This document shows, in pieces, positions 1-12,900 of a DNA stretch of 64,000 nt. How positions within the stretch are numbered: position 1 is the first letter of the stretch; every line of letters begins with the position of its first letter. The DNA comes from Penelope pileata (lineage: Eukaryota; Chordata; Aves; Galliformes; Cracidae). The notes below the pieces were generated by a model. The model did no database searches. It was given only the letters and a program-made list of their open reading frames with translations, and was not told the origin of the DNA. The translations under genes were made by a program, and so were the position numbers. Location of the stretch: contig WBMW01003217.1 of NCBI GenBank assembly GCA_013396635.1, positions 231,295 to 295,294 of the forward strand, given 5' to 3'.

Positions 1-573
1 AGTGATTGTCCCTCTCTACTCTGCCCTCGTGAGGCCCCATCTGGAGTTCTGTGTCCAGGTCTGGGGCCCCCAATGTAGGAAAGGTGTGGAACTGTTGGAG
101 AGGGTTCAGAGGAGGGCCACAAAGATGCTCAGAGGGCTGGAGCCCCTCCCCTGTGAGGACAGGCTGAGGAAGCTGGGCTTGTTCAACCCAGAGAAGAGAA
201 GGCTGCGGGGAGGCCTCATTGCAACCTTCCAGTATTTAAAAGAAGGTTATAAACAGGAGGGGAACCAACTTTTCAAAAGGGTAGACAGTGATAGGACAAT
301 GGGGAATGGTTTTAAGCTGAAGGAGGGAAGGTTTAGATTAGATGTCAGGGGGAAGTTCTTTACCGAGAGAGTGGTGAGGTGCTGGCACAGGCTGCCCAGA
401 GAGGTTGTGGATGCCCCGTCCCTGGACATGTTCAAGACCAGGTTGGATGGGGTCCTGAGCAACCTGATCTAGTACCTCATCTGGAGGTTGGTGGCCCTGC
501 CTGTGGCAGGGGGCTTGGAACCTGGTGATCCTTGGGGTCCCTTCCAACCCAGGCCGTTCTATGATTCTATGAT
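1..573 (+). mobile_element. CR1 LINE, 3' end (cut by window edge)
   Basis: This is the 3' part of a CR1 non-LTR retrotransposon, which moves by target-primed reverse transcription of its RNA. The left end is lost at the window boundary, so more of the element may lie upstream. It contains the C-terminal end of ORF2, then a 3' UTR of about 100 bases with the CR1 phrase of a gggg-tccc-ttccaaccc type block at 533-550, and finally the tail ATTCTATGATTCTATGAT near 557-573. The octamer tail and lack of poly-A are characteristic of CR1. The frame is intact up to its stop, so this copy is younger than most others here. It shares its 3' UTR type with the minus-strand copies at 3159-3580 and 24458-24593. 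Confidence 0.95.
2..472 (+). pseudogene. CR1 ORF2 C-terminal fragment (post-RT region)
   Basis: This is an open frame of 156 codons entering from the window edge and ending at a TAG at 470-472. It corresponds to the part of CR1 ORF2 downstream of the reverse transcriptase core. Visible family landmarks are RPHLEFCVQVWGPQ (about residues 11-24), LLERVQRRATKM (31-42), EDRLRKLGLFNPEKRRLRG (52-70), SDRTMGNGFKLKEGRFRLD (96-114) and WHRLPREVVDAPSLDMFK (128-145). The stop falls where other CR1 copies in this window also stop. The first codon is GTG inside the domain, so it is not a real start; the frame simply continues upstream. No host promoter or gene context is visible. It is unlikely to be expressed as a functional protein unless the missing 5' part is present. 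Confidence 0.9.
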
Positions 574-3158
574 AATGCAGCTACCGCCCACTTCCATGAC
601 AGTCGCGTGATGGGCAGCGGTGGTCAATAGCCCGCCTACTGCCACTTTGTATAAAACTTACTTTTCCCTGACTACGTTGTCCATAGCACAGAAGAGGAAT
701 GCATTCTACCGGAAAACTAGTATGCTCCATGTGGCAAGTAATCACTACAGAGAGACTGTATTTATTTGAGCTGTCAAACTCCACACAGGAGTGGAAAACA
801 TGAAAAACTTAATGGTCTCAGCTCTCAGTGAAGTCTAAGGCAATCCTAAATATTTTCAAGTACATATATTTGTTCTTTTTCATCCTTACTGCTTCTTTAT
901 TATTCTCATTGTTGCTAGAAAAATATGTAAGTTTATCAAAACTTATTTGCTACATTTTCTGAATGTGTGCTGATCTGATATGTAACAGATGGCTGGTTAG
1001 TTTAGCAATCTTAATGACAACTTAATTCTCAAAGCTTTTACTACAGGTTACTGCCTTTCATTTTAAGAAATTTTGCTTGAATCCAAGTCTTACCCAGCAT
1101 ACTTTGTCATCTTTGGGAATTCCTAACTAGTACTATTTTCTTTTCCCTGTCGTTTGCAATCATTTCCTTTAAACTAAGTAATTTTCCAAAGCCTTCCTAG
1201 GTTCTTTTTCCTGTTGCTGTTCCAGCATTTACTGATTAGCATGTGGCTTCTTTCAGCATACTCTGTACAGTCTTGTTCTTTTCAGACTATTTACTATTGT
1301 TTCATACATTTTTTGAGAAACCGTCTAAAAATGAAATACAGATATCCACAGCTCAAAGCATGCTCTCAGCGTATACCAATCAACTTGGAAGCATTAGTTT
1401 CTCAGCCACAGAGTCAAATAGGAAGAAATGGCTAAAATCATGGGCCTTTCATAATAGCCAGCTCCTTTTTTATATATATAATTGGTGCTCAGAAAATGCT
1501 TAATTATGATGTCTTTAATTCATTATGTGAAACAGAAAGCCTGTAGCTCTGTGTAATATTCATTCAGATTTCTGTCTGCATAACTTACGCTATGGAAACA
1601 ATTCCTTTGTTGTCCTGTGCCAGCTAGTGACTATGATAAAGGCCATTCTTTAAAAAGATAACAATTACCATAAGGATATTTATTCAGTGCAGACTAAAGA
1701 AATAGTAGATACACGAGCATAACGAATAATTATCTAATTTCTTAAGAATTATTTTTCTGAATATAATCTACAGAAAGTTTAGAAAGAGCTGAACTACTAT
1801 TAAACACAGACGCATGACTCATTTATTAAACTGTCAGGAAGAATCAAGTCGATCTTTCTTTTCTTGTGAAGTAACTCAAAGTACTCTACCTGCACGATGA
1901 GTTCGTGCCTATACTTCAATTACCTACCAGAAAAGGCTGTGATAGTTAGCTCAAGCTACATGAAGGCACTGTAACTCTTTGCAGCTTCTCCTTTGATACC
2001 CCTCTGAAGAGCACTATTTTTTCTTTTTTTCCACCTACTTTGCGTCTATAAGACATTACCAGAGTACCTGCAATAATAGCCTTCAAGTCCCATTCATGGG
2101 TTGCACATGCTGTCTTGCTGCGGAAGCACATAAGGAAATGGTTCAACACTGCAGCAGGAAAGCCTGCTTGAAAATCCTTTTCCATGACCAATATACTCCC
2201 TCAGGAGACTGTACAGACAATGTGAATACCAAGCCCTGGAGAACACTGCTGCCTTGATAACAGCAGATCTGAAACATATTTCATCATGTCTTATTCTATA
2301 GTCTATGCAATCATGCCCTCATGCCACATCCACACGTCAGCAGTATCTAAGTGCAAGTTCTTCAGAAATCTTTGACTTCTCTCACTGCCTTCATACACAC
2401 CACAAAACACAAATTAGTGGCAAAGAAAATGTCCATAGATACTCTCTGGACTGAGAAAAGAGACAGAGATGGAGGGATGGACTCTGAGGAAGCCAGAAGA
2501 CTCTGTGAAGAGACACCTTATCCCTAGTAAAGCACGTCCACATGATGTAATATATAGCTCTTGATTTACAAGAAACATAGTTGCTGGGACTGTGCCCAAG
2601 GTAATGCTAATTACTAAATGCAGTGCAGATGGAGACTCTTTGGTTGATTTTAGTGAGCGAATGGAAACTGCCAGTTTGGTCCAGCGTGATTGCAAGTCCC
2701 AAAACAAGTAGCTAGAGGGTCTGACCAGATTGTCAAGCTGACACTGATGAACCAATAAATTACTGCATCCACTGAAGCCCTCTCTATTTGCTAGCAGGGT
2801 GGAGGAAAACAAGGTGCTATGCAAACAACTTATTTATTTTTTTTTTTTTAAATTCAAACTTACAGATGTCAGTCTAGACAAATGCAGAAAAATTTTAGAT
2901 CACATTGGAATATCATCGGCTGAAAGTAAAAACTTCTCACTGTCAAGAATGAGGTTTCATTTAGATGTCCAAAGATGAACAGAAGAGCATAGTTTTAGGC
3001 AGGCGTTGGAAATGTGTTTCCTATTGGCACATAATGAAAACATGCTAAATGAAGACTTCATTTTGAATCTTGTATAGAATGAAACATTAAACAGATAAAG
3101 CCAAGATTAGAGGTAGTCTATTCTATCTCCTGTTCTTGTGTCTTTCCCTGTATTGCCT
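574..3158. other. unique AT-rich sequence, no gene seen
   Basis: I recognise no gene or repeat here. A slightly GC-richer patch with a few CpGs lies at 580-650. A poly-T run sits at about 2833-2849. The longest minus-strand open frame (2414-2824, 136 codons) has no motif I know, and several frames of that length are expected by chance in a window this size. Confidence 0.6.
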
Positions 3159-3580
3159 CATAGAATGGCTTGGGCTGGAAGAGACCCCTAGGATCATCAG
3201 ATTCCAACCCCCCTGCCACAGGCAGGGCCACCAACCTCCAGATCTGCTACTAGATCAGGTTGCCCAGGGCCCCATCCAACCCGGCCTTGAACAGCTCCGG
3301 GGACACGGCATCCACAACCTCTCTGGGCAGCTGTTCCAGCACCTCACCACTCTCTCGGTAAAGAGCTTCCCCCTGACGTCTAATCTAAACCTTCCCTCCT
3401 TCAGCTTAAAACCATTCCCCCTTGTCCTATCACTATCTACTCTTGTAGAAAGTCGATTTCCCTCCTGTTTATAGTCTCCCTTAAAATACTGGAAGGCTGC
3501 AATGAGTTCTCCCTGCAGCTTTCTCTTCTCCGGGCTGAATCAGCCCAGTTCCCTCAGCCTGTACCCACAGGGGAGGGGCT
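3159..3580 (-). mobile_element. CR1 LINE, 5'-truncated 3' end
   Basis: This is a minus-strand CR1 copy. Its tail begins as CATAGAATGG at 3159 and is followed by the reverse complement of the CR1 3' UTR and ORF2 C-terminus. The coding part is broken: read on the minus strand there is an in-frame TGA at 3540-3542 within the RELG/FSPEKRK segment, and one base is missing at about 3330-3331 (gggcagctgttcc instead of the expected gggcagcctgttcc), which shifts the frame in the NRLPREVV block. Homology stops near 3580 in the block coding for the LPCEDRL segment. It is close in sequence to the copy at 1-573 but older, judging by these lesions. It is 5' truncated, as is usual for CR1. Confidence 0.94.
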
Positions 3581-6550
3581 CATATATAGCTTTTCATAGT
3601 AATGTGTCTTTTCTTACATTACAGACAGAAACCGTTTCAAAATCATTTCAGAAAGACTTTTCCTACTGCTGATCTCCTGCTCAATGATAATTTAATCCAA
3701 ACCAAAGCTCTTAGATCATACTATAATTACTACTAGTAGTAGTTAATAGTATTATAAGATTCCAAAGATTCTGTTCTTAGCATTGACATTCTGCATAAAA
3801 ATTTCTCATCTCTTCACAACCTTTTGCTCTCCCTGTTCTTTGATCTTGTCTATTTAGACAGTGATGTCTTTCATTCTATGCTTCTATACTGCCTAGGAGT
3901 TGTCGCTCTAGACATTTCCATACAGTGAACTAGGCACAATGTTTTAGAAGGCTCATTATTCTGTTTTTAGCCTGTTACGTTTCCCATTGCTGCCAACACT
4001 CTTTAGTATTCAGAAAATGTAACGTTTATACTATCGCATATCAAAATAGCAGAAGTGACTAGAGATAAGTGCTTAATAAAATCCTAAATAAAAGGACACA
4101 GTGAATACATACTTTGTATTGCTCTATTTATAGGAGTGAGGATTTCTCTGCTATCTCATCGTGACAAATGACTCATCCTAACTATACTACAAAATCCATG
4201 AAATTTTCCTAAGATTATATTGCATAATAAGCAAACTGCATTAGGAACATCTCTGCAGTTTATAAAATATTTAAAATAATTATATATGATTCTGTCATTA
4301 GTTCCTAAAACACAGAGCAAAATGCTAATGTTACTGAGTCAAACAAGGAGTTTCAATTTTTTGGTGTTAATTGATTGCTGCTCACTGATTGCAAGCTTTT
4401 ATTCAATTTAATAAAATAGCTGTTAGTTTCGTAGCAAGTGACACAACATATTTTTTCATTTCTTGATTAACTTCTATGTCAATATAGACATCAGCTTATG
4501 AGTTACTTAGACACCAAAACGTCCACAGTTCTTTGACTCTGGTATTTTCCACAGTACCTAGATGGTCTCTCCAGAGGAGAATTAGGTTGTATGCAATTTA
4601 GCTTCCTAGATGGACTATGAAGCACTCCGCTTTTGAAGCAATCCTCACCACTCCAGTGGAGGGAGTTGTTTTTGGAAAGTGTTTTGTGGAAGATGCTCGC
4701 TCCGCTAATTAAGCGAATATAGTCTGTGCAGAACCCTTGGCTGCTGTAACTAGACTGTAACCTGCACAGTAGCTAGTTTCCTTAGACTTATTTTGAGTGG
4801 CTATACATTACACTTGTCTTTGCAGTACGCATGTTTCAGTTCCCACTGCTGTGCTTCTCCAATTACTCATCTGCTGTGCCACTTTGTCTTTTAAAATAGC
4901 CTGTGCATTCACCATATGCTGCTCACATATTTGTTTCCCACTAGTCCTATCGGAACGCATAAGAAATTGACTACAGGCCCTGTGACAACACGCTCTCCCA
5001 AAATGAGACAATGGGCAGGTCCTTTCTCCAGTGTATTGCTGGTTATTTGCTCACAGTGGATAAGCTTCCAAGGAAACTAAACATCACTCACTAAGTCCTA
5101 CAACCTTCTTTAGGGTATTACCTTGGATATCACAAGAACAGAGGAATCAAACTCAAAACTTTCTTGATGGGAGCAGCGTACTTGACTGCTTTCAAGTAAA
5201 TGGAAATTACTTCATCTCCTAGCTAGGCACCATCCTCACTGAACTACTGGTTTTAATGGGGTAGGAGCAAGAGCATCTATTGATATTTAACAGGAAAGCC
5301 ACGTGGCTTGGTTGCCAGGCATCCATGAGAAATCATGACTAAATGATTGTTTCCTTGTTGTCCAGAGCTACATTCAACAGGAAATTTGAACACATGGAAT
5401 AGAATAAGGATTTCCTTACGTGGAGGAGAAGCTAACAGTCAAAAGAAAAGTAAGATTTTTTTTCCTCACTTATGCTGAAGCTAGTATATAGTATCAATAT
5501 CCCTTATATTTTATGACTTAAAAAGCCTCTAATTTATATGGGTTTATTTGAGGGAAAGAAATGGAAGAAGCGTAGCACCACAGAGCTACCTTCCCAAAGC
5601 TCAACAGCTCTCCGTGCATGTCCTGACCTCTAACAAGTTAAGAGAATCTTGTGCACAACAGATACAATGAAGCTTTAAAACAGCATATTTTATGATTAAT
5701 CACATTATCATCCTTTTTTTTCTTTTTTCTTTTTTTAAATACTTTTAGCGTAAATTGTCCTTTCTCAATGCATTGAGAAGGACAATAAGCTATCCTACAA
5801 ATTCCAAAGACATTCAACTGCTGTAGTCAATAGACTATCTCAGGAATTTCTTGTTAAGAGAAAGCCACAATAAATATAGTCTTGCAGCCCACCATTAATT
5901 TAGCAGGTCCAATAGTCCTTCTCCTATAGCCTCTGTTGTTAAATACAGCTCAGTGTGAGATGTAAGACTTCATTTTAGGTGTGTAAATATCTAACAATAC
6001 ACAAACCAACTTCAACAAATAATACAGAAGCCAACACCAAAGACTCTTAACGTATGCTCATCACCTGACTAAACAGCATTGTGGCTATTATCACTAGCAG
6101 TCCAGAATGCTGATACACACACACACAGAAAGCCAGCCAGTTTTATGACAAACTAATAAAGACAGTTGCTATCTTGATAGTTTGTTACATTCATTAGTCA
6201 GCTTTACAATTACATTACTGAGCGTATCGTTTGACCTTGTCCTGCTCCATTCATTAGATCCCTCAATATATATATTTCCTTCACACTACATAAACCTACT
6301 AAATTAAACCTTTTTTGTACAATGAAGTGCAGTAAACTATAATTTAAAAGAAGTTATAATTTTAAAAAGTTCTCAATTTCTTAACTTGTTCCTAGTAATA
6401 GACGCAGGACTGCAACCATTTTGCTTAATGCATTGACACAAATACTAAAACTTTAATATTAAGCTTAACAAATATTTAAGTTTTGCCTTTCCTGTTTCTT
6501 TTTCTTGAAACTAAAAACGTTTCTCAGAGTAAAACCATAAAAATGTATTT
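3581..6550. other. unique AT-rich sequence with one long palindrome
   Basis: I see no gene or recognisable transposon. Contents worth naming are T-rich stretches at 5713-5737, the near-perfect palindrome at 5754-5786 listed separately, and a short (AC)7 run at about 6114-6127. Open frames are short and without motifs. Confidence 0.6.
5754..5786. repeat. 33-bp near-perfect palindrome
   Basis: The left arm attgtcctttctcaatg (5754-5770) is followed without any spacer by cattgagaaggacaat (5771-5786), its reverse complement except for one extra T in the left arm. It could extrude as a cruciform, or fold in RNA with only a minimal loop. The absence of a loop argues against a microRNA precursor. 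No transposon end or known binding site was recognised in it. Confidence 0.85.
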
Positions 6551-6917
6551 ACAGAACCACAGAATTGTAGGGGTTGGAAGGGACCTCGAGAGATCATCGA
6601 GTCCAACCCCCCTGCCAGAGCAGATTCCCTACAGCAGGTTGCACAGGTAGGCGTCCAGGAGGGTCTTGAATATCTCCAGGGAAGGAGACTCCACAACCTC
6701 CCTGGGCAGCCTGTTCCAGTGCTCCATCACCTGCACTGTGAAGTCAATTCTTCTTTCGCATGTTGGTGCGGAACATCCTGTGCTCCAATTTAAGGCCGTT
6801 GCCCCTTGTCCCATCCCCACAGACCACTGAAAAGAGATTCCCCACCTCCATTAGCCTCCCACACCTAAGATTTTTATAAACGTTGACCAAGTCCCCTCTC
6901 AGCCTTCTTTTCTCCGA
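6551..6917 (-). mobile_element. CR1 LINE, ATTCTGTG-tail class, 5'-truncated
   Basis: This is a minus-strand CR1 copy of a different class from the one at 1-573. Its tail reads as cacagaattgtaggggttgg on the plus strand (ATTCTGTG type), and its 3' UTR contains the reverse complement of the gatctctcgaggtcccttcc phrase. The ORF2 C-terminus is readable on the minus strand from about 6748 to a TAG at 6629-6631, with the sequence FTVQVMEHWNRLPREVVE, then SPSLEIFKTLLDAYLCNLL. Upstream of that segment the frame is disrupted. Homology fades near 6917 in the block equivalent to gagaagaaggctgagagggg. The nested CR1 at 55146-55237 is of the same class. Confidence 0.93.
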
Positions 6918-9900
6918 ATTTTCTCATGTTTATTCTATGATTGTCATAGATTAACTCCTGCTACTGTTGCACTTACTACACAGCTCTGAAAGCAGACCGC
7001 AGTGTGACAGAATTGTAAAGTTTTAATGTGGAACGATGACCTGGCATACTTTGCATAAGCACATTTGTTTGTTTGGGGACAGGATAATAGGACATAGCAA
7101 TATGCTTTGAAAATTACCATTTAAGTTGTGACGCAGATTTTGATTTTGAACCACACTATCTGTAACAGTAAACAGGTAAGGCACCAGGAAAGGTTCTACT
7201 TGTATCATATCACACTGATTGCAGATATGTTTGGTAATATGGACTTTCTGAGAACACGTGCGACAGTTATGAAATATAACATGTTCTGGTAAAGGTGTTC
7301 TGTCTATTCAGTTTTTTCCCCAGGGATGCATCTGCTTTTTTGTTTCCTCAACCAGAGTCCTATTGGCTTAGAGAAATATTCAGGATGAATTTTTTTTTTT
7401 TTAAATCACTTCTGCTGCAGGTTTATGTTTGTTTGGTCAACTTCACTAGCCTTACATATATACCGCTAGCTTTAAATATATACAAATAAAATTTCCTAGA
7501 TATCACTAAGCAGATTTTGGTTGGATAACATTCACGTCTGCTTTCTGTAATTCTCTTCAAAACGCTGCCAATTTTTTCTAAAAGAAACATGCATATTCAT
7601 TAAACTTCTTTAAAGTAAGGTTGGATGCAGTTTCTGCAGCATTGTATTCATTTTATTCTTGTTGCACAGTCACTGCAATTGCTAGCTTAACTGCACTGTT
7701 TCATTCAATACAGAGCTGACATTTTCCCCGGTTAGTGTCAATCCATACTATTGACTTTTTTGTAGTGCTTTAATTAATCTGTGCATTGCAAGCTCTGATT
7801 CTATAAAACATGGGTACAGACATACAAAGTATCAATGCTTAACAAAGGGCCTTGACTGCAGCTCCCATGTTATACAAGGGTGCCTGCAAAAGCACCAGTA
7901 ATACTGACAGTATAGATGGATATTTAATTGTTGAAATATTCCTGGTCCACACCTAATCATGAACAAAGTTGGCTGTGTTACAAACACAAAGTCAAATCAA
8001 ACTACTGCCAAAAGTAACTGCTCTTGTACTTAGATTCCACCACTTAGCTTTAGGATACCTAACATTGGAAATAAGTTCTGTTTCCAGAGCTATGAAAAGC
8101 TTGCCATAGTAAAGCTAGAGGTACACACAGTTTCCAATGGACTCTTCCCCTGAAAAAGTATCAAGAAGGCATGTTGTTTCAGCAGAATGGCTAGATCTGT
8201 GAGAGAAAAAATTATTTTTGCGGAGGGTTCAAGGCAAATTGTTGAAAACTTGCAAAGATATTGGAATCTGGAAGTTTTACATTGTTCCCTGGCCACTACG
8301 TCAAGCCTTTCAACAAAAACAAAAAGTGAAATCAGTTTCACATTTCTTCTTATATGCTGTGTAAGCATTAAGTAAGACGGTGAACATGACCCCAGTGGCT
8401 AGCATTTTCAGAAAAATTGTCCTCTGTTTTGGAAACAAAACTCCACAAAACAGAAATGAGAAGGACCTGAGACTGTTTGACAACTCATGGTGCAGGACCA
8501 TCTCTTTTCCCTATCATTTAGTACAAAGTCACTGAGAAGTTAGGAGGTGATTATGATAGGATAAAAGTAAACTGAAAGGGAAGGCTGCAGAGAAGGTGGA
8601 GCTGCATTGTACATTTTGTACAACTCATCCACACTGGGACAGCTCATCTTCACAACAAAACAGACACGTTCTTCTAATAAAAACACAGAGAGAAAAGTTT
8701 AAATTCATTTTCTTTGGAGTGTAACAGAATTTCTGTCAGTCATCTGCACTCCCACAACCTGTGGGGAAAAGGTAAGAGGAGTGTGTGGGGTGAGAAGAGC
8801 ATCCACTTGCTGGAAGCAAGGTGAGTGAAAGCAAAAAATACCAATTACGATGCAATTACTTCTCAGGCATTACTGTGCTGGTGTGCTACCCACTCACCAA
8901 CTGCCCAGATCTGTGGGTTGTTTCTGGATTAGCTTTACTGTATAGTTAAGAAAACATAGCTGTACTTGTGGTTCAGATAAACTCAGTGAATTTAAGGAAC
9001 ACACTGTTTCCCCCTCTTGGTATTTTAGAAGACATGTTGCTTTTAAAATATTTTTCTCCTGGAAGACAGACAAGCACAACTAGATAGTTCGACTGACAAG
9101 CGTAAGGTTTAGCAATACGGACACATTTGGTATTTTATTTTTATATCTAAGTAGCTGTACAGATAATTTCAGCATCATGGATAACGTGCTATTTTACAAA
9201 GCTTGCTCAAGTAGGGCAAAATGAATCCTAGAGTATGCCTTCACCTCCAATAATATTTATTAGGATTTGTGCGTCTGTGAATTACTTAAATAAGCATAGT
9301 CTAAATTCAAGAGCTTTGCAGAAAATATTTAAATTTGTAAAAGAGTCATGGGGACACACTAGAAGCCAAAGGGTAACTCTTAGGCAACTAAGCTAGATTT
9401 TGAACTAAGAAACACAAGAGTTTCTCTGATATTTTGGGGAACAGTGGGAAAGCTAGAATGAAAGAGCATTAATTTTTCACATCTCATCTCCACCTGAGAC
9501 AGAAAATAGAGGCTGTAAAAATGATAAAATAAGCACAATGAACAGAAATTATAGATAGTTTAAGACCTGTTATATACAGTTCTCAAGAACTTGCTTGATA
9601 GCAACATAGCATTAAGCAGACACGGCATGATGTGCTGTTTAATCATGCGTATTTACAAATTCCAAACTTTTCAGGTACAGTTCTAAAAACTTTTGTGCAG
9701 TATAAGGCTTAATAAAACTCAAGACTAATGCAATCAAATATGCTTTAATATTAGTACATATCTGAATGTTTAAGATATGTCCAAAAAATTTGTATAGCTG
9801 ATTTAAAAAAAAGGGAGGGGGGGAAATGGTTAAACCAATAAACATCCTTCAGTCAAAATAATACTGTAAATGCTACTCATATTGACAAGAACAACAGTAA

Positions 9901-12900
9901 CCATCTATGTGAAGTACTGTTAGCCTCTGTCAACCTTTCTACCTTTTCTTCACTTTCATCGTGCTTGCCTTTCTCTTACCCTTCCAGTCTCCTAACTGTT
10001 GATACCCTGTTGTGCAAAGAAAAGCTTAGTAAAGCTAATATACTGCATGTAAAAAAAAGAAAAAAAAGAAAAAGATCAGGAAAATAACAGTTTAGACTAG
10101 AAAGACAAAGAAGCAGAGACAGAACTTGTCTGACGAGGAAAAGTTAAGAAAAACATTGCATTATAACACTATTTCCAAATCATACGTTCACTTTCATAGG
10201 CTTGAATGCTTAATGTTCTGATTTCAATCTTTTCTGGATCTTCTTGTTTTACTCATTTTATAGATTCTCTTAATTCCTTTTCTCATGTTTGCCCATACAA
10301 TCTGCTTGTGCAAGGGCAATAATAAATAACCAGACACACGTCCTCTGACATTTTATTGCATTAGAGGCTCAAATAAATGGGGAATTAGAAAAATATCTAC
10401 AGAGACTCTTCTCTTTCCTGAAAAAAAAAAAAGTACAATACAGGCAGATTGTCAGCCCTGAGGGCAGGGCAGCGAACCAGGGGCAGATTAGTTTAAGGAC
10501 CAAAGAAAGGAAGAAGCCTACAGCTCTTCATTTTTTGGTCATTCATCTGCATGCTCATCTTTTTGTGGGAAGAACAGCATCCTTTCCCATCCTCTACATT
10601 TATTTTCTATTCAGGAAATCCTGTCTTTTTTTTTCCCTGATACCTTTTGTTACTTCTTAAGGAGAAGTTACAGTAGATTTTAAGAGGAACAGTAAGATAT
10701 GTTTCTTCCACAATAATAACTGAGTATCTGCAAAAGTGCTTATAAAAAGAAGAAGCAGACAACAGTGTAATCTGCTTAGGTGTAAGGATTAGGCAATTCA
10801 TTGTGTTATGAACCTAACAAACAGGCAATCATTTCAGTAGGACTTGGTGACGTCAAATATGGTCTTTTGAAGGTCAGCAGCTGAGATCTACATCATAACA
10901 AGTTTAGAAAAGCACCAAAACCTCTTTGATCTGCATAATACATCCCATAAATTATTTTGTTGACCTTTGCAAATAATTAATTTTAAAACACTATATGTTT
11001 TTGTGATCTGCATCAAGAAAAAGAGGTCTGTGATTCAGCACGAGGCTGCAACCATTATTCACTGCCTTCTATTTACTTATAATTGAACAACTACTGCGAA
11101 ATGTACATTTTTTCTGTTCATTTTTTCAACAACATAGGTTGTTAGAGAATAAATGTGTATTAATTTTCTTATATTTGTCTGATAAACAAAATTTAAGTGC
11201 CTTGGCCTTTTACAAAGGCCTGAAATTTTACAGATGAGACAGTTCTATGATTCTTTTCTATGTTTTCATTATTTTTTTTTTTAAATCAAGCTTTAACAAA
11301 CGAACTAGTCCTAAGATCAGAAATTCCATGAAAATTTTATTGTGACAGACACATTTTGAGATTCTTAGCTTTGATCATAACACACAAACATGACAAAATG
11401 CAAAACAGGTTTGGAACAGAGACTACGTAACGGACTCCAAAATGTACAGCAGCTTTCTGAGGATTACTACATGCGGAGATGATGTGTTTTCACTTCTACA
11501 AGAATCAGGGTCAAGTGGGGAGAAAAAAAAAAAAGAAGAAATTTCAGCCTACATACATTAACAAGAAAAAGACAAAGCATAAATAAAAACAGCCAGAGTA
11601 TAAAATGCAAGTTAACCAAAAAAATAAGAAATACAAAGGAGGCACATAAATGGAAAATAAATGGGGAAATAAAACGTTTTGTGTACTTGATTCCCTCTTA
11701 AGCAACATATAGAAGGTAGCCCTAACAGCAGAACAGATACAGGAATTGTTGTTATTAAAGGTTACCTTAAAAAGCAAAGCTGAATCACTTCTGGTTTCAT
11801 TTAATTATTGGCAGGGGGGAAGTGGGCTACGCAAAGAGAAGTTACACCGGTATGTCAGTATGTTTGATCTGGTTCATGCAGCCAAAAGGTTATATTTTGG
11901 TACTAGCGCTGATCTCAACTGCTCTTTGCATTGCGTGAGTCATATGTGAAACAGATTTGTATTTTAAAGGAGTTATACAAAAAATTTTCACAAAATGACC
12001 ATCTCTCAGTGATGATCTTAGCTGTTGATTAAGACACCTGGACATGATTAATGCTGTGATCTATCAGTTATTAGTCACATGCTTAACTGAGATTTAACAA
12101 ATTTCAAACAATCGCTGTAAGATTAATCATGTGTTTGAAGGTAAGCAAGTGCTTTACTGTACACATCTTAACCCCTATGTAACTCTGCATCACATCATTC
12201 TTTGTGCATGCTGTACAGCATCAGCCACTTCTCTATTGTTCATTTGACTACTTGACGCAACTCACCACGTTCATTATTGATATGTTAATTATTTCTCCTT
12301 CAACCTATAAGAATCTTGATTTACACAAGCCCTACTCCATACACTTCAGGAAGGTGACAAATAAGGATTGGCCAAAAAGTGGAGGCCTGGTTGCTTTTTG
12401 CATTTCATCGTGAACCCGCAGGGAGAATAGAAGTAGCTAAACATTTCAGCTCTTACCATTTAGGTGCCTTGCTACACGGTAGGACAGCAAAATTAAACCT
12501 AATTAGTAGCTAAATCACTTAACATCCTGTATGATACATGTCAAGAATTAACAATGATAGGAAAATTAATAAAATCTAAAATGCTGAAGGAGATGGTATC
12601 TAACCCATGCAGTACAAACTGTTCGTGTGCCGTGGCAAGGAACTGTGGACTGACCTAAGTCCTTCAGCTGTGGTGTCACCAAAAGCGATGTCTTTCCACT
12701 ACAGAATCTACATCTGAAAAACCTCTCCTGGAGGCAGGTAGTCACCGTGGCTAATCTTCAGAACACGCAACAGAAACCAAGCAGCATTGTGACGCATTGC
12801 TCAATTTTTCTGGTAACACACCGGTTAGGAATATGACCCACCATTTAATGCACCCAGGTCTGATTACTTTCAGTGAGCAGTTGCACAAGGCCAATAAGAC

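Noticed and set aside
2414..2824. 136-codon minus-strand open frame as a possible gene
   Set aside because: No domain or motif is recognisable, and for 64 kb of AT-rich DNA a few open frames of this length are expected by chance in six frames.
3136..3474. 112-codon plus-strand frame
   Set aside because: It is antisense to the minus-strand CR1 at 3159-3580; the real homology is on the other strand.
5754..5786. Palindrome as a microRNA precursor
   Set aside because: MicroRNA hairpins need a terminal loop and a stem of roughly 25-35 bp; this has no loop and only about 16 bp.
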